Origin: an uncultured Gemmatimonadota bacterium
GTDB taxonomy: Bacteria > Gemmatimonadota > Gemmatimonadetes > Gemmatimonadales > Gemmatimonadaceae
NCBI GenBank assembly: GCA_903882745.1
Contig: CAIRYG010000011.1
Coordinates: forward strand, 310,001 to 374,000
Direction of reading: 5' to 3'
DNA length: 64,000 nt
The notes beneath the pieces were generated by a model. It did not search any database and was not told where the DNA came from. It was given only the letters and a program-made list of their open reading frames with translations. Position numbers and translations under genes: made by a program. This document shows, piece after piece, positions 17,108 to 25,051 of this stretch (position 1 is its first letter; each line of letters begins with the position of its first letter).

Positions 17108-17141
17108 CACGTTACCTCACGCGTTACCTCACGCGTTGCCT
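17108..17141 (+). repeat. Short tandem repeats immediately after pdxJ
   Basis: Two 12-bp copies, CACGCGTTACCT (17118-17129) and CACGCGTTGCCT (17130-17141), follow a shortened copy CACGTTACCT (17108-17117). All start directly behind the pdxJ TGA. They do not form a hairpin and have no coding role. Confidence 0.85.
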
Positions 17142-17206
17142 GACGCAGGGGTTGTGCGTTCTCTTCGTCGAAGGGGACCACGCCCCGTTCTTCAACAGGA
17201 GCCGAC

Positions 17207-17470
17207 ATGAGCGCTGATGCACCGATGCCCACGGGAAACGACCTCGACGCGCTGCTGGGTGCGGGCATCGCCGGGCTCTCTGGTATGGCGCCCGTGACGC
17301 ACGCCTCCGACGAAGAGCGGGTCCCGATCGAGTCGCTGCTGTATCGCGGTCCCGTTGCACTCGCGCGCGCGATTGCCCTCGCCGATCAGGCAGCTGCGCG
17401 CGGGACGGTGCTCGACCGCGAGCGCTTCGGTGAGCTGCGCGACCTGCTGCATCTCGCGACCACGGAGTAG
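17207..17470 (+). CDS. Small conserved-looking protein, function unknown
   Basis: The 87-aa soluble protein has no recognisable domain. It is acidic and Ala-rich, with a likely helical C-terminal half (about 48-87) and no signal peptide or membrane segment. The reading frame shows ordinary coding character and ends 3 bases before the flippase-like gene, which argues that it is real and co-transcribed. AACAGGAG at about 17193-17200 may be its ribosome-binding site. Confidence 0.7.
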   Translation: MSADAPMPTGNDLDALLGAGIAGLSGMAPVTHASDEERVPIESLLYRGPVALARAIALADQAAARGTVLDRERFGELRDLLHLATTE

Positions 17471-17473
17471 CCT

Positions 17474-18484
17474 GTGAAATTCGGCTGGCGCGGCGCGCTG
17501 GGCTTCGCCCTCAGCGCCGGGGCACTCTGGTGGACGTTGCACGGGGTCGACCTCGCAAAGGTCTGGTCCGTGCTCGCCGCATCGAACCTCGCGCTCTGGA
17601 TCGCCTGCACAATCACCGCGACGGCGATCTTCCCGCTGCGCGCCCGCCGCTGGGCCGCCCTGCTCGAACCGGTTGCCGGCCGACTGCCGTTCGCCTCGCT
17701 CTGGCAGGCCACCGCCGTCGGGATGATGATGAACAACGTGGCGCCAGGACGCGCCGGGGAGTTCGCGCGCCCCTTCGTGCTCTCCCGCTCCGAACCAACG
17801 GTCAAGTTTACCGCCGCCTTCGCCTCGCTCGCCGTCGACCGCCTCTTTGACGGCGTGATCGTGCTGCTGCTGATGATCGTCGCGACCTTCGACCCGCGCT
17901 TCCCGCACGATTCGCCAGCCGCCGCGGGCGTCGCCCACTCGATGCGCTACGCCGCACTGTTCCTCACGGCAGTCCTCGTCGTACTGGCGACCATGGTCTT
18001 TGCGCCACAGACGATCTTCGCCACCTACGACGCCACCGCGGGGCGTCTCGCACCCACGCTCGCCGCGCGCATTCGTCCGCTCCTTGAGGGATTCGCCTCT
18101 GGGCTCGGCGTGTTGCGCAGCCCGCGGCTGGTCGCCGAAGTCTTCTTCTGGGCCCTGCTCCACTGGCTCTGCAACGCCTTCGCCTTCTGGCTCGGCTTCC
18201 GCGCCCTCGGGATCGAAGCACCGCTCACCGCGGCGCTCTTTCTGCAAGGGATCATCGCGATCGGTGTGGCGATTCCCTCGTCGCCTGGGTTCTTCGGTTT
18301 CTTTGAGGCCGCCGCAAAGGTCGGACTCGGACTCTACGGCGTAAGCGAGACGCAGGCCGTGAGCTTCGGACTGGGCTTTCATATCCTGTCGTACATTCCG
18401 ATCACGGTGATCGGGGCGTGGTACCTCACGCGGTTGAACCTGCGCCTCTCCGACTTTAGCGGCGGCGGAGCCAAAGCCCCGTGA
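17474..18484 (+). CDS. YbhN/AglD-type lysylphosphatidylglycerol synthase-like membrane protein
   Basis: The 336-aa integral membrane protein has about eight hydrophobic segments and matches the UPF0104 (flippase-like) half of lysylphosphatidylglycerol synthases. The typical conserved loop A-P-G-R-A-G-E-F-A-R-P lies near residues 92-102 and the Pro/Ser/Phe-rich P-S-S-P-G-F-F-G-F-F-E near 273-283. It lacks the aminoacyl-transferase domain, so lysyl-lipid synthesis is not implied. The family is associated with lipid or glycan translocation. The start is GTG, 3 bases after the small upstream gene, and the stop overlaps ispE (GTGA). Confidence 0.87.
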   Translation: MKFGWRGALGFALSAGALWWTLHGVDLAKVWSVLAASNLALWIACTITATAIFPLRARRWAALLEPVAGRLPFASLWQATAVGMMMNNVAPGRAGEFARPFVLSRSEPTVKFTAAFASLAVDRLFDGVIVLLLMIVATFDPRFPHDSPAAAGVAHSMRYAALFLTAVLVVLATMVFAPQTIFATYDATAGRLAPTLAARIRPLLEGFASGLGVLRSPRLVAEVFFWALLHWLCNAFAFWLGFRALGIEAPLTAALFLQGIIAIGVAIPSSPGFFGFFEAAAKVGLGLYGVSETQAVSFGLGFHILSYIPITVIGAWYLTRLNLRLSDFSGGGAKAP

Positions 18485-19365
18485 GCGCTCGAGGGACGGT
18501 CGCACGTGTCGCCGCGCACGCCAAGCTGAACCTCTCGCTCCGCATCACTGGACGCACCGAGAACGGCTACCACGCGCTGCATACGCTCTTTCAACTGGTC
18601 GCGCTCTCCGACAGCGTTACCGTACGCGTGGGCGTCCACGGCCGCGCTCTGGATTGCGATGCGCCAGCAGCTGGCCCCGACGAACACAACCTCGGCTGGC
18701 GCGCCGCGGTGGCGTTCTGCGAGGCGACCGGCTGGGACACCGGTTTCGAGATTGCCATTGAGAAGCACATTCCGATCGGCGGCGGCATGGGCGGAGGGAG
18801 CGCTGATGCGGCGGCCGTACTCCGCGCCCTCAACGCGCTCGCCCCAGCGCCACTTATGCCGAGCGCCCTCCTGACGCTGGGCGGGCAACTCGGCGCCGAC
18901 GTGCCCTTCCTGCTGTTGGGGCACACCACCGCACTGGGCACGGGCACCGGAGCACTCCTCACCCCGCTGCTTCCACTCGAGGCGCGCGCGGTGGTGCTCG
19001 AACTGCCGGGATTTGCCGTGTCGAGCAAGGACGCCTTTGGGTGGTTCGCAGCTGATCGCGACGGGCGACCGTACAGCGGGGCGCCGGCGCTACTTCCCTC
19101 TCCGCCAACCTGGGACGCCGTTCAGCGTGAGGCACAGAACGACCTCGAGGCCCCGGTTTTCGCGCGACACCCCTCGCTCGTGCAGCGCCGCGAGGCCCTG
19201 GAGCAGGCCGGCGCCGAGATCGCGCGTATGACAGGCTCTGGCTCCACCCTGTTTGGCACCTTTTCCGACCCGGCCGCCGCCAAATGGGCTGTTGCTGCAG
19301 CCCCCGCGGCACGAGTTCTGACAAAAACGGTCCGAGAAGTAGCCCCAATCGAGGTGATCGCCTAA
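18481..19365 (+). CDS. ispE: 4-diphosphocytidyl-2-C-methyl-D-erythritol kinase
   Basis: This GHMP-superfamily kinase phosphorylates CDP-methylerythritol in the non-mevalonate (MEP) isoprenoid pathway. The 294 aa fit. The N-terminal substrate region reads A-K-L-N-L-S-L-R with G-Y-H-A-L-H, and the ATP loop P-I-G-G-G-M-G-G-G-S-A-D-A-A is at about 97-110. The C-terminal G-S-G-S-T-L-F motif is near 257. It begins with a GTG overlapping the flippase stop. With pdxJ, which uses DXP, it shows that the cell has DXP-based biosynthesis. A tRNA-Gln gene follows its stop by 21 bases. Confidence 0.96.
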   Translation: MSARGTVARVAAHAKLNLSLRITGRTENGYHALHTLFQLVALSDSVTVRVGVHGRALDCDAPAAGPDEHNLGWRAAVAFCEATGWDTGFEIAIEKHIPIGGGMGGGSADAAAVLRALNALAPAPLMPSALLTLGGQLGADVPFLLLGHTTALGTGTGALLTPLLPLEARAVVLELPGFAVSSKDAFGWFAADRDGRPYSGAPALLPSPPTWDAVQREAQNDLEAPVFARHPSLVQRREALEQAGAEIARMTGSGSTLFGTFSDPAAAKWAVAAAPAARVLTKTVREVAPIEVIA

Positions 19366-19386
19366 GTTTGTAGGGCTGTCACACAG

Positions 19387-19457
19387 TGCCCTCTCGTCCA
19401 ATGGCAGGACAGCGGCCTTTGGAGCCGCGAATGGTGGTTCGAATCCACCGGGGGCAA
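19387..19457 (+). tRNA. tRNA-Gln (anticodon TTG)
   Basis: The acceptor stem pairs 19387-19393 with 19450-19456, with one T-G wobble and discriminator A19457. The anticodon loop CTTTGGA carries TTG, reading CAA. The T arm has GGTTCGAATCC. At 71 nt it is a compact class I tRNA without an encoded CCA. It sits between ispE and prs on the same strand. Confidence 0.95.
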
Positions 19458-19490
19458 TTGGCATGTTGGTCTGCAGGAAGCCCATCGGCG

Positions 19491-19519
19491 TTGCCCGAGG
19501 GGCTGAAATCTTCTAGCTT
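19491..19519 (+). promoter_or_regulatory. Possible sigma-70-type promoter for prs
   Basis: TTGCCC (19491-19496), a 17-bp spacer and TAGCTT (19514-19519) lie 19 bases before the prs start. Both hexamers are only partial matches, so this is a weak candidate. Its position between the tRNA and prs is what makes it worth noting. Confidence 0.35.
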
Positions 19520-19537
19520 TCAAGGCTACGGCAAATC

Positions 19538-20494
19538 ATGGACGGCTTGTCGGTACCAATGCATGGGTTTCGGGTCCTTACGGGGACCGGGAATCGGGCG
19601 CTCGCAGAATCCATTGCGAGCCACCTCGGTGTTGATCTCTGCAAGGCCACCGTCAATCGATTTGCCGATGGTGAGGTGTTCGTCCGCATCGACGAAAACA
19701 TCCGCGGTGCGGATGTTTTCATTGTGCAACCGACGAACCCGCCGGCCGAAAACACGTTGGAGCTCTTGCTCCTCGTGGACGCGGTGCGACGGGCTTCGGC
19801 GGCGAGAATCACGGTGGTACTGCCCTACTACGGCTATGCTCGACAGGACCGCAAGGACCAGCCGCGTGTGGCCATCGGTGCCAAGCTCATGGCCAACATG
19901 ATCATGCGCGCCGGGGCGGATCGGGTCCTCGGACTCGACTTCCACCAGCATCAGCTGCAAGGGTTCTTTGATATTCCGGTCGATCACCTCTACGCTGCAC
20001 CGGTGTTCACCGCGCACTATCGCAAAAAGAACCTGACGAACCTGGTCGTGGTGGCACCAGACGTCGGAAGCGCCAAGATGGCCCGCGGCTTTGCCAAGCG
20101 ACTCAATGGCAGCCTCGCGATCATCGACAAGCGCCGCCCGACGGCCAATGTGGCCGAAGTCGTGAACGTGGTTGGAGAAGTCGAGGGGATGGACGTGCTG
20201 ATCCCCGATGACATGATCGATACAGCGGGCACCGTGAGTGAAGCGGCGCGCGCCCTGAAAAAGTTGGGAGCCAAGGACATCTATGTGTGCGCAACGCACG
20301 CCTTGCTGTCTGGGCCGGCGAGACAGCGGTTGGCCGATGCACCGATCACGGAAGTGGCGGTCACGAACAGCATCTATATCCCGGAAGAACGGCAGTTCCC
20401 AACGCTCAAAATCCTCTCGGTCGGCGAGCTGCTGGCCAAGGCGATTCGCTTCACCCACGCCGATCAAAGCGTGAGTTCGTTGTTCGAGCAGTAA
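19538..20494 (+). CDS. prs: Ribose-phosphate pyrophosphokinase
   Basis: The enzyme makes PRPP from ribose 5-phosphate and ATP for nucleotide, histidine and tryptophan synthesis. The 318-aa length is standard for class I PRPP synthetase. Visible blocks are R-F-A-D-G-E-V near 42, the N-P-P-A-E-N-T-L-E-L-L-L helix, Y-Y-G-Y-A-R-Q-D-R-K near 105, the catalytic flexible-loop region P-D-V-G-S-A-K-M-A-R near 171, and the PRPP-binding D-D-M-I-D-T-A-G-T near 226. Three 16-bp repeats follow its stop. Confidence 0.98.
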   Translation: MDGLSVPMHGFRVLTGTGNRALAESIASHLGVDLCKATVNRFADGEVFVRIDENIRGADVFIVQPTNPPAENTLELLLLVDAVRRASAARITVVLPYYGYARQDRKDQPRVAIGAKLMANMIMRAGADRVLGLDFHQHQLQGFFDIPVDHLYAAPVFTAHYRKKNLTNLVVVAPDVGSAKMARGFAKRLNGSLAIIDKRRPTANVAEVVNVVGEVEGMDVLIPDDMIDTAGTVSEAARALKKLGAKDIYVCATHALLSGPARQRLADAPITEVAVTNSIYIPEERQFPTLKILSVGELLAKAIRFTHADQSVSSLFEQ

Positions 20495-20501
20495 GCCCCA
20501 C

Positions 20502-20549
20502 CGCACCACCGCAGGATCGTACCACCGCAGCACCGTACCACCGCAGCAC
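20502..20549 (+). repeat. Three 16-bp tandem repeats between prs and rplY
   Basis: Two identical units CGTACCACCGCAGCAC (20518-20533 and 20534-20549) follow a divergent first copy CGCACCACCGCAGGAT (20502-20517). They begin 7 bases after the prs stop codon. No hairpin is formed. Confidence 0.9.
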
Positions 20550-20647
20550 CTCTGGAGCTCCCGTGCGACGCCGGGCCGGACTTTGTTGACCGGGCACCCC
20601 CGTAGCGCACACTCCCTCATTCACGCTTTCGCAGGATTCGGTTTCGC

Positions 20648-21310
20648 ATGGCTACAACGAATGTCAGCGCCAAGTTTCGCTCCTCGGTCGGCAAGGGCGC
20701 CGCTCGCAAGCTCCGCGCGGGTGGTGAAATTCCCGCCGTGATCTACGGCCATGGCCGTGAGCCGCAGTCGCTCACGCTCCATAACCACACCTTCGAGCGT
20801 CTCCTCGAGAAGGTGGCCTACAAGACGACCGTGTTCGAGCTCACCTTCGAGAACGGCACCACCGCCAAGACGCTGATCCGCGAGATCCAGCGCCATTCGT
20901 TCAAGCGCTTCATCCAGCACGTGGACTTCCAGGAGCTGGTGGCCGGCGAAAAGGTGACCATGAAGGTCCCCCTCATCTTCGTGGGCACGGCGACTGGCGT
21001 GCGTGAAGGCGGCGGCATCCTCGAAGAAGTGATGCGCGAAGTCATGATCGCCTGCGACCCGGCCAACATCCCGAACCATCTCGAGATGAACGTCGCGCAC
21101 CTCGCCGTCGGTCATTCGTACCACGTCCGCGACATTCCGATTCCTGCTGGCGTCGACGTCATCACCGATGGCGACGACACGATCTGCTTGGTCGCGATTC
21201 CGAAGACGTCCGCCGAGCCGACTGCGGCCGAAGCCGCTGCCGCCGCCGAACCGGAGCTCATCCGCAAGGCCAAGGCAGACGAAGACGCCGCCGCCGCGGA
21301 GAAGAAGTAA
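20648..21310 (+). CDS. rplY: Large ribosomal subunit protein bL25 (CTC/TL5 form)
   Basis: The 220-aa protein is the long CTC/TL5 version of L25, which binds the 5S rRNA. The N-terminal L25 domain (about 1-95, with R-K-L-R-A-G-G-E-I-P-A-V-I-Y-G) is followed by the TL5 C-terminal beta domain (about 100-185). A charged Ala/Glu/Lys tail ends the protein. The prs-rplY-pth order is common in bacteria and is kept here. The ATG is preceded by an unremarkable leader with TTGACC at 20585 but no good -10 hexamer. Confidence 0.96.
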   Translation: MATTNVSAKFRSSVGKGAARKLRAGGEIPAVIYGHGREPQSLTLHNHTFERLLEKVAYKTTVFELTFENGTTAKTLIREIQRHSFKRFIQHVDFQELVAGEKVTMKVPLIFVGTATGVREGGGILEEVMREVMIACDPANIPNHLEMNVAHLAVGHSYHVRDIPIPAGVDVITDGDDTICLVAIPKTSAEPTAAEAAAAAEPELIRKAKADEDAAAAEKK

Positions 21311-21375
21311 TCTCCCATGCCGCGCGCGCCGCAGTACGCGCTGCAGTACGCTCCGCGTTGCGCGCGGCCTGAGCA

Positions 21376-21969
21376 GTGAAGGTCATCGTCGGCCTCGGCA
21401 ACCCGGGGCGCGAATATGCCGACACCCGGCACAACGTCGGCTGGTGGGTCATCGACCTGCTAGCCGACGTTTGGCGTTTCGATGGATGGAAAAAAGACGG
21501 CCAGGCCCATGTCGCCAGTGGGCTGGTCGGCAACATCAAAGTGCGACTCGTCAAGCCGCAGACGTTCATGAACCTCAGCGGCGAAGCGCTGCACCACTAC
21601 CTACGCCGCCCGTTCTGGTCGGCCAGTTCCGACCTGCTCATCGTCGTCGACGAAGTCGCCCTGCCGGTCGGGCGCTTCCGCTTCCGCGCCAAAGGCTCGG
21701 CGGGTGGCCACAACGGGCTCAAGAGCATCGAGCAACACATGCGCACGCAGGAGTACGGGCGTTTGCGCATCGGCGTCGGCCCCGCAGAAGCCGAGCGACA
21801 GATTGGCGTGCTGCGCGACTACGTGCTGGGCAAGATTGGCAAGATCGAAGCAGACGAGATTCGCGCCCTCTTCCCGACCTTGGTCGAGGGCGTTGAACTC
21901 TGGCTCCGCGAAGGGATGGCGCCGACGATGAACCGATTCCCGGGAAAGCCCGCCGGCGAGACGCCGTGA
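21376..21969 (+). CDS. pth: Peptidyl-tRNA hydrolase
   Basis: The enzyme releases stalled peptides from peptidyl-tRNA after abortive translation. The 197 aa fit bacterial Pth. The first strand reads V-G-L-G-N-P-G-R-E-Y near 5-14 with the conserved T-R-H-N-V-G (catalytic His near 20). Further conserved parts are K-P-Q-T-F-M-N-L-S-G and the D-E-V-A-L-P and G-S-A-G-G-H-N-G-L-K blocks. It starts with GTG, 65 bases after rplY. The intervening DNA contains two imperfect copies of GCAGTACGC. Confidence 0.97.
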   Translation: MKVIVGLGNPGREYADTRHNVGWWVIDLLADVWRFDGWKKDGQAHVASGLVGNIKVRLVKPQTFMNLSGEALHHYLRRPFWSASSDLLIVVDEVALPVGRFRFRAKGSAGGHNGLKSIEQHMRTQEYGRLRIGVGPAEAERQIGVLRDYVLGKIGKIEADEIRALFPTLVEGVELWLREGMAPTMNRFPGKPAGETP

Positions 21970-21993
21970 CCGCTGCCCGGTAATCCGTATAGA
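21966..21993 (+). promoter_or_regulatory. Candidate promoter for ychF
   Basis: GTGACC (21966-21971), a 16-bp spacer and TATAGA (21988-21993) overlap the end of pth and lie about 65 bases ahead of ychF. The -10 is a good match and the -35 is partial. The call is by eye. Confidence 0.4.
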
Positions 21994-22058
21994 TTTCGCA
22001 CGTTCCCCCCTGCGCCATCGGCGCGGGTCGACCCGCTCCACCTCCTGATCCCTACGCA

Positions 22059-23159
22059 ATGCTGAAGCTCGGCATCGTTGGTCTGCCGAATGTCGGCAAG
22101 TCCACGCTGTTCAATGCCCTGACGGCCGCCAAGGCCGATGCGGCGAACTATCCGTTCTGCACCGTCGAGCCCAATGTCGGCATGGTCAATGTCCCGGACC
22201 AGCGCCTCGACACGCTCGCCGAGATCGTGCATCCTGAACGCACGCTGCCCGCGGCCGTGCAGTTCGTCGACATCGCCGGGCTCGTGAAGGGGGCCGCAGA
22301 CGGCGAAGGACTCGGCAATAAGTTTCTCGCGAACATCCGAGAGTGCGACGCGATTGTTCACGTCGTGCGCTGCTTTGATGACCCCGACGTGACCCACGTG
22401 ATGGGCGGCGTCGATCCGGCGCGCGATCGGGAAGTAATCGAGTTTGAACTCGCCCTCGCCGATCTTGGTGCGGTGGAGAAGCGCCTCGACAAGTCGAAGC
22501 GCGCCGCACGCACCGGCGACAAAGAAGCGACCAGCGAACTCCCCACGCTCGAAAAGGCGCATGCCGCCCTTGCCGAAGGCAAGGCGCTCTGGCACGTCGA
22601 CCTGACCGCCGAAGACAAGGCGCTGCTCCAGCCGCTGCAGTTGCTCACGGTGAAACCGGTGCTCTACGCGGCGAATGTGACCGACGCCGAGCTCGCCGGC
22701 GACGAGGGGAAGTACCTGACCGCGCTTCGCGCCGCGATTGCAGGCTCGAACGAACAGGCCGAGGTGGTGCCGTTCTCGGCGCGTATCGAGGCGGAACTTG
22801 CCGAACTGGCTCCCGAGGATCGCGCGGACTTCCTGGCCTCGATCGGACTCGAGTCCGCCGGGTTGGACCGCCTGATCCGCGCGGGCTATCACCTGCTGGG
22901 CCTCCAGACCTACTTCACCGCCGGTGAGAAAGAAGTGCGCGCCTGGACCATTCATCGCGGCGACACCGGCCCGAAGGCGGCGGGAGTCATTCACACCGAC
23001 TTTGAGCGGGGCTTCATTCGCGCCGAGACGGTGTCGTACGCCGATTTTGTGACGCACGAAGGGTGGAAGGGCGCCCGTGAGAAGGGCGCGGTGCGTTCTG
23101 AGGGCAAGGAATACGTGGTGCAGGACGGTGACGTCCTGCTGTTCCGCTTCAACGTCTAG
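22059..23159 (+). CDS. ychF: Ribosome-binding ATPase YchF (Obg-like)
   Basis: The 366-aa Obg-family P-loop protein binds ribosomes and, unlike most relatives, prefers ATP. The G1 loop is G-L-P-N-V-G-K-S-T near residues 8-16, followed by the characteristic N-Y-P-F-C-T-V-E-P-N-V-G switch region and the G3 D-I-A-G-L-V-K-G-A. The C-terminal TGS domain ends with the typical R-A-E-T-V-S-Y-A-D-F and D-G-D-V-L-L-F-R-F-N-V. The pth-ychF pairing is a widely conserved gene order. Confidence 0.98.
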   Translation: MLKLGIVGLPNVGKSTLFNALTAAKADAANYPFCTVEPNVGMVNVPDQRLDTLAEIVHPERTLPAAVQFVDIAGLVKGAADGEGLGNKFLANIRECDAIVHVVRCFDDPDVTHVMGGVDPARDREVIEFELALADLGAVEKRLDKSKRAARTGDKEATSELPTLEKAHAALAEGKALWHVDLTAEDKALLQPLQLLTVKPVLYAANVTDAELAGDEGKYLTALRAAIAGSNEQAEVVPFSARIEAELAELAPEDRADFLASIGLESAGLDRLIRAGYHLLGLQTYFTAGEKEVRAWTIHRGDTGPKAAGVIHTDFERGFIRAETVSYADFVTHEGWKGAREKGAVRSEGKEYVVQDGDVLLFRFNV

Positions 23160-23228
23160 GTCAACGCGCGCCACGGCAGGGATGGGCCGTGCCGTGGCGC
23201 CTTGCAGGGTTCTCGCGCTGTGTGGTGG

Positions 23229-23257
23229 TTGACTCCGCCCCGCAGCGCGGGTACGTT
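23229..23257 (+). promoter_or_regulatory. Promoter of the rpsF operon
   Basis: TTGACT (23229-23234), a 17-bp spacer and TACGTT (23252-23257) form a good sigma-70-type promoter. It would give an untranslated leader of about 113 bases before rpsF. Confidence 0.6.
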
Positions 23258-23284
23258 TAAGGGCTGTTGTAGTTCATCTATCAC

Positions 23285-23314
23285 GATCCGGTCCTCACCC
23301 GAGGGCCTCGGATC
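23285..23314 (+). promoter_or_regulatory. Hairpin in the rpsF 5' leader
   Basis: GATCCG (23285-23290) pairs with CGGATC (23309-23314), with further internal pairing CTC/GAG around an ACCC loop. Leaders of rpsF operons in many bacteria carry an S6:S18-binding hairpin used for feedback control. The position and stem fit that idea, but I have not matched the known motif base by base. Confidence 0.45.
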
Positions 23315-23376
23315 ACTCTCCCGCCGCGCCGGCAACCCGCGACGGGCGTTACAGACCAAAGGGAGGATTGCCCACA

Positions 23377-23739
23377 GTGCTTCGTGCCTACGAGGCGGTG
23401 TATATCTTCGATTCTTCACTCGAAGACGCCGCCATCAGCGAAAAAATGACCAAGCACCACGCGCTCCTCGGAGCGACGGGTGAGATTGCCCTGAATCTTT
23501 GGGGCCGTCGCCAGCTCGCGTATAAGATCGGCTCCAAGGAGTCGGGCTATTACATCGTCGCAAAGTTTGAGTGCGACCCGACTGCCCTGCCCGAGTTCGA
23601 GCGTTCGCTCAAGCTCGACGACAGTGTGGTCCGTTGGCTCATCTCGGTCGACGAGCACGAGCTCGGCGCACCGCCGATGACAGAAGAGCAGCTCGCCGCC
23701 CGCGCCCGCGGCGACGATGACGACGACGACGAGGATTAG
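23377..23739 (+). CDS. rpsF: Small ribosomal subunit protein bS6
   Basis: The 120-aa S6 binds the 16S central domain together with S18. It starts R-A-Y-E-A-V-Y-I-F-D, has the usual Y-Y-I-V-A-K-F-E strand, and ends in an acidic tail of Asp and Glu, as seen in species whose S6 is glutamylated or naturally acidic. I chose GTG at 23377 because GGGAGG at 23361-23366 is then 10 bases upstream. An in-frame TTG at 23368 would sit only one base from that site. It opens the rpsF-rpsR-DUF2232-rplI operon. Confidence 0.96.
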   Translation: MLRAYEAVYIFDSSLEDAAISEKMTKHHALLGATGEIALNLWGRRQLAYKIGSKESGYYIVAKFECDPTALPEFERSLKLDDSVVRWLISVDEHELGAPPMTEEQLAARARGDDDDDDED

Positions 23740-23742
23740 CTC

Positions 23743-23964
23743 ATGCGCCGCCAGAGAAAGTCATGCCCGATTACCGAAGCCGGTATCCGCTTCGTGGACT
23801 ATAAGGACGAGCGTTTCCTCGCCCGCTTCATCACCGAGAACGGCAAGATCCTGCCGAGCCGGTTGAGCGGCGTCGACGCCCGTCACCAGCGCCAGTTGGC
23901 GCGGGCCATCAAGAAGGCCCGTTACCTCGCGCTGTTGCCGTACATGCGGGGCGGCCAGCCGTAA
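23743..23964 (+). CDS. rpsR: Small ribosomal subunit protein bS18
   Basis: The 73-aa S18 pairs with S6 on the 30S platform. It begins with the basic, Cys-containing R-R-Q-R-K-S-C-P and keeps the conserved [16 protein letters not shown] and [12 protein letters not shown] blocks. It follows rpsF by 3 bases and is followed after 10 bases by the DUF2232 gene. Confidence 0.98.
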   Translation: MRRQRKSCPITEAGIRFVDYKDERFLARFITENGKILPSRLSGVDARHQRQLARAIKKARYLALLPYMRGGQP

Positions 23965-23974
23965 GGCTGGTGCT

Positions 23975-25033
23975 GTGATGGAGGACGGGGCCGCTCGCCG
24001 GGATCTCCCGGACGAGGCAGCGCACGAAACCGTGCGCGAGCGTGGGTGGGGCCGTGTCACGTTGGTGTTGGTGCTGTTTCTCATCGTCCCGATTTCCCCG
24101 CTCCGCCTGCTACTTCCGGTGGAGAACATGCTTCTGCTGCTGGTGCCGGCGTTCGCCGTCTGCACCATTGTCGGATGGATGCGGGGAGGGCGCCTCGGCC
24201 TCATGCTCCTCTGGGTGGCGGTTGCGGTGTCTGTCATGCTCCCGCTGATGGCGTCGGGAGTCGACCGGATCGAGATGCTGGCGGCAGGGTGGTCGCTGTT
24301 CGTGGCGGCCGCGTTCGGTGCCAGTGCGCTCTTCCCATCACCCGATGCACCACGGCCGTTCTTGCCGCGGGCGGTCGGAGCGATTGGCGTGACGCTGGCG
24401 CTCGCTGGCAGTGTGGCCTTCGCGGTCCCCGATGGGGCGCCGCGTCTGACCCAAGCGATCACGGGGGCGTTCGATCGGCGTGCAACGGAAACGATTCAGA
24501 ACTGGCACGCGTCGCAGGGCTCGCCGGAGATGAAGGATTTCATTGCGGCGAATCCGGAGTGGATGACGATTATGCAGGATGGGGAACGGCAGTTGCCGAT
24601 CCTTGCACGACGCGGGGGGCAGCTCTACCCCGCGATGCTGGCCCTCGAGTCGTTGATTGCCTTGGCGTTAGCCTGGGCGCTGTACCATCGGCTCGCGCGG
24701 GTGCGGATTGGTCCGCCCTTGCTTCGGGTCAGAGCCTTTCGGTTCAACGATCAGTGGGTGTGGGGATTCATCGCCGGGTTGTTGTTGGTTCTCCTCCCGG
24801 GGTTCGCCCCACTGCAGTTGCTGGGGTACAATCTGTTGCTGTTTTTTGGTGCGTTGTATGCGGCGCGCGGATTCGGAGTGTTGGTCTGGATTCTCGCCCC
24901 TGGAAAGATCGTGACGATCCTGCTCACGCTGTTCGCGGCCTTCTTTTGGTACTTGGTTGGCCCGCTGGCGCTTGGGTTGGGTGTGGGTGATACGTGGCTG
25001 GACTGGCGCAACCGCGCCGGGCAGAAATCCTAA
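23975..25033 (+). CDS. DUF2232 (YybS-type) polytopic membrane protein
   Basis: The 352-aa protein has a charged cytoplasmic N terminus (about 1-24) and then about eight hydrophobic segments, with a longer soluble loop near 165-205. The position between rpsR and rplI is exactly where the DUF2232/YybS gene is found in many phyla, which supports the assignment. Its function is not established. The start is GTG at 23975 or the ATG directly after it. The reading frame is richer in T and G than its neighbours because of the hydrophobic content. Confidence 0.85.
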   Translation: MMEDGAARRDLPDEAAHETVRERGWGRVTLVLVLFLIVPISPLRLLLPVENMLLLLVPAFAVCTIVGWMRGGRLGLMLLWVAVAVSVMLPLMASGVDRIEMLAAGWSLFVAAAFGASALFPSPDAPRPFLPRAVGAIGVTLALAGSVAFAVPDGAPRLTQAITGAFDRRATETIQNWHASQGSPEMKDFIAANPEWMTIMQDGERQLPILARRGGQLYPAMLALESLIALALAWALYHRLARVRIGPPLLRVRAFRFNDQWVWGFIAGLLLVLLPGFAPLQLLGYNLLLFFGALYAARGFGVLVWILAPGKIVTILLTLFAAFFWYLVGPLALGLGVGDTWLDWRNRAGQKS

Positions 25034-25051
25034 CGTTTGAGAGAGGGTCCC

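Noticed and set aside
15734-17110. Long minus-strand reading frame spanning pdxJ as one large gene
   Set aside because: The upstream two thirds are antisense to a clear pdxJ, have no recognisable domain, and would bury the lipoprotein signal peptide that starts at 16255.
17104-17130. Perfect TTGACA at the end of pdxJ as a promoter for the downstream flippase operon
   Set aside because: No acceptable -10 hexamer occurs at 16-18 bases; the region is filled by the CACGCGTTACCT repeats.
19458-19476. Sigma-54-like element TTGGCATG...TCTGCA between tRNA-Gln and prs
   Set aside because: The GG and GC dinucleotides are separated by 11 bases rather than the invariant 10, and the -12 box is poor, so the match is probably chance.
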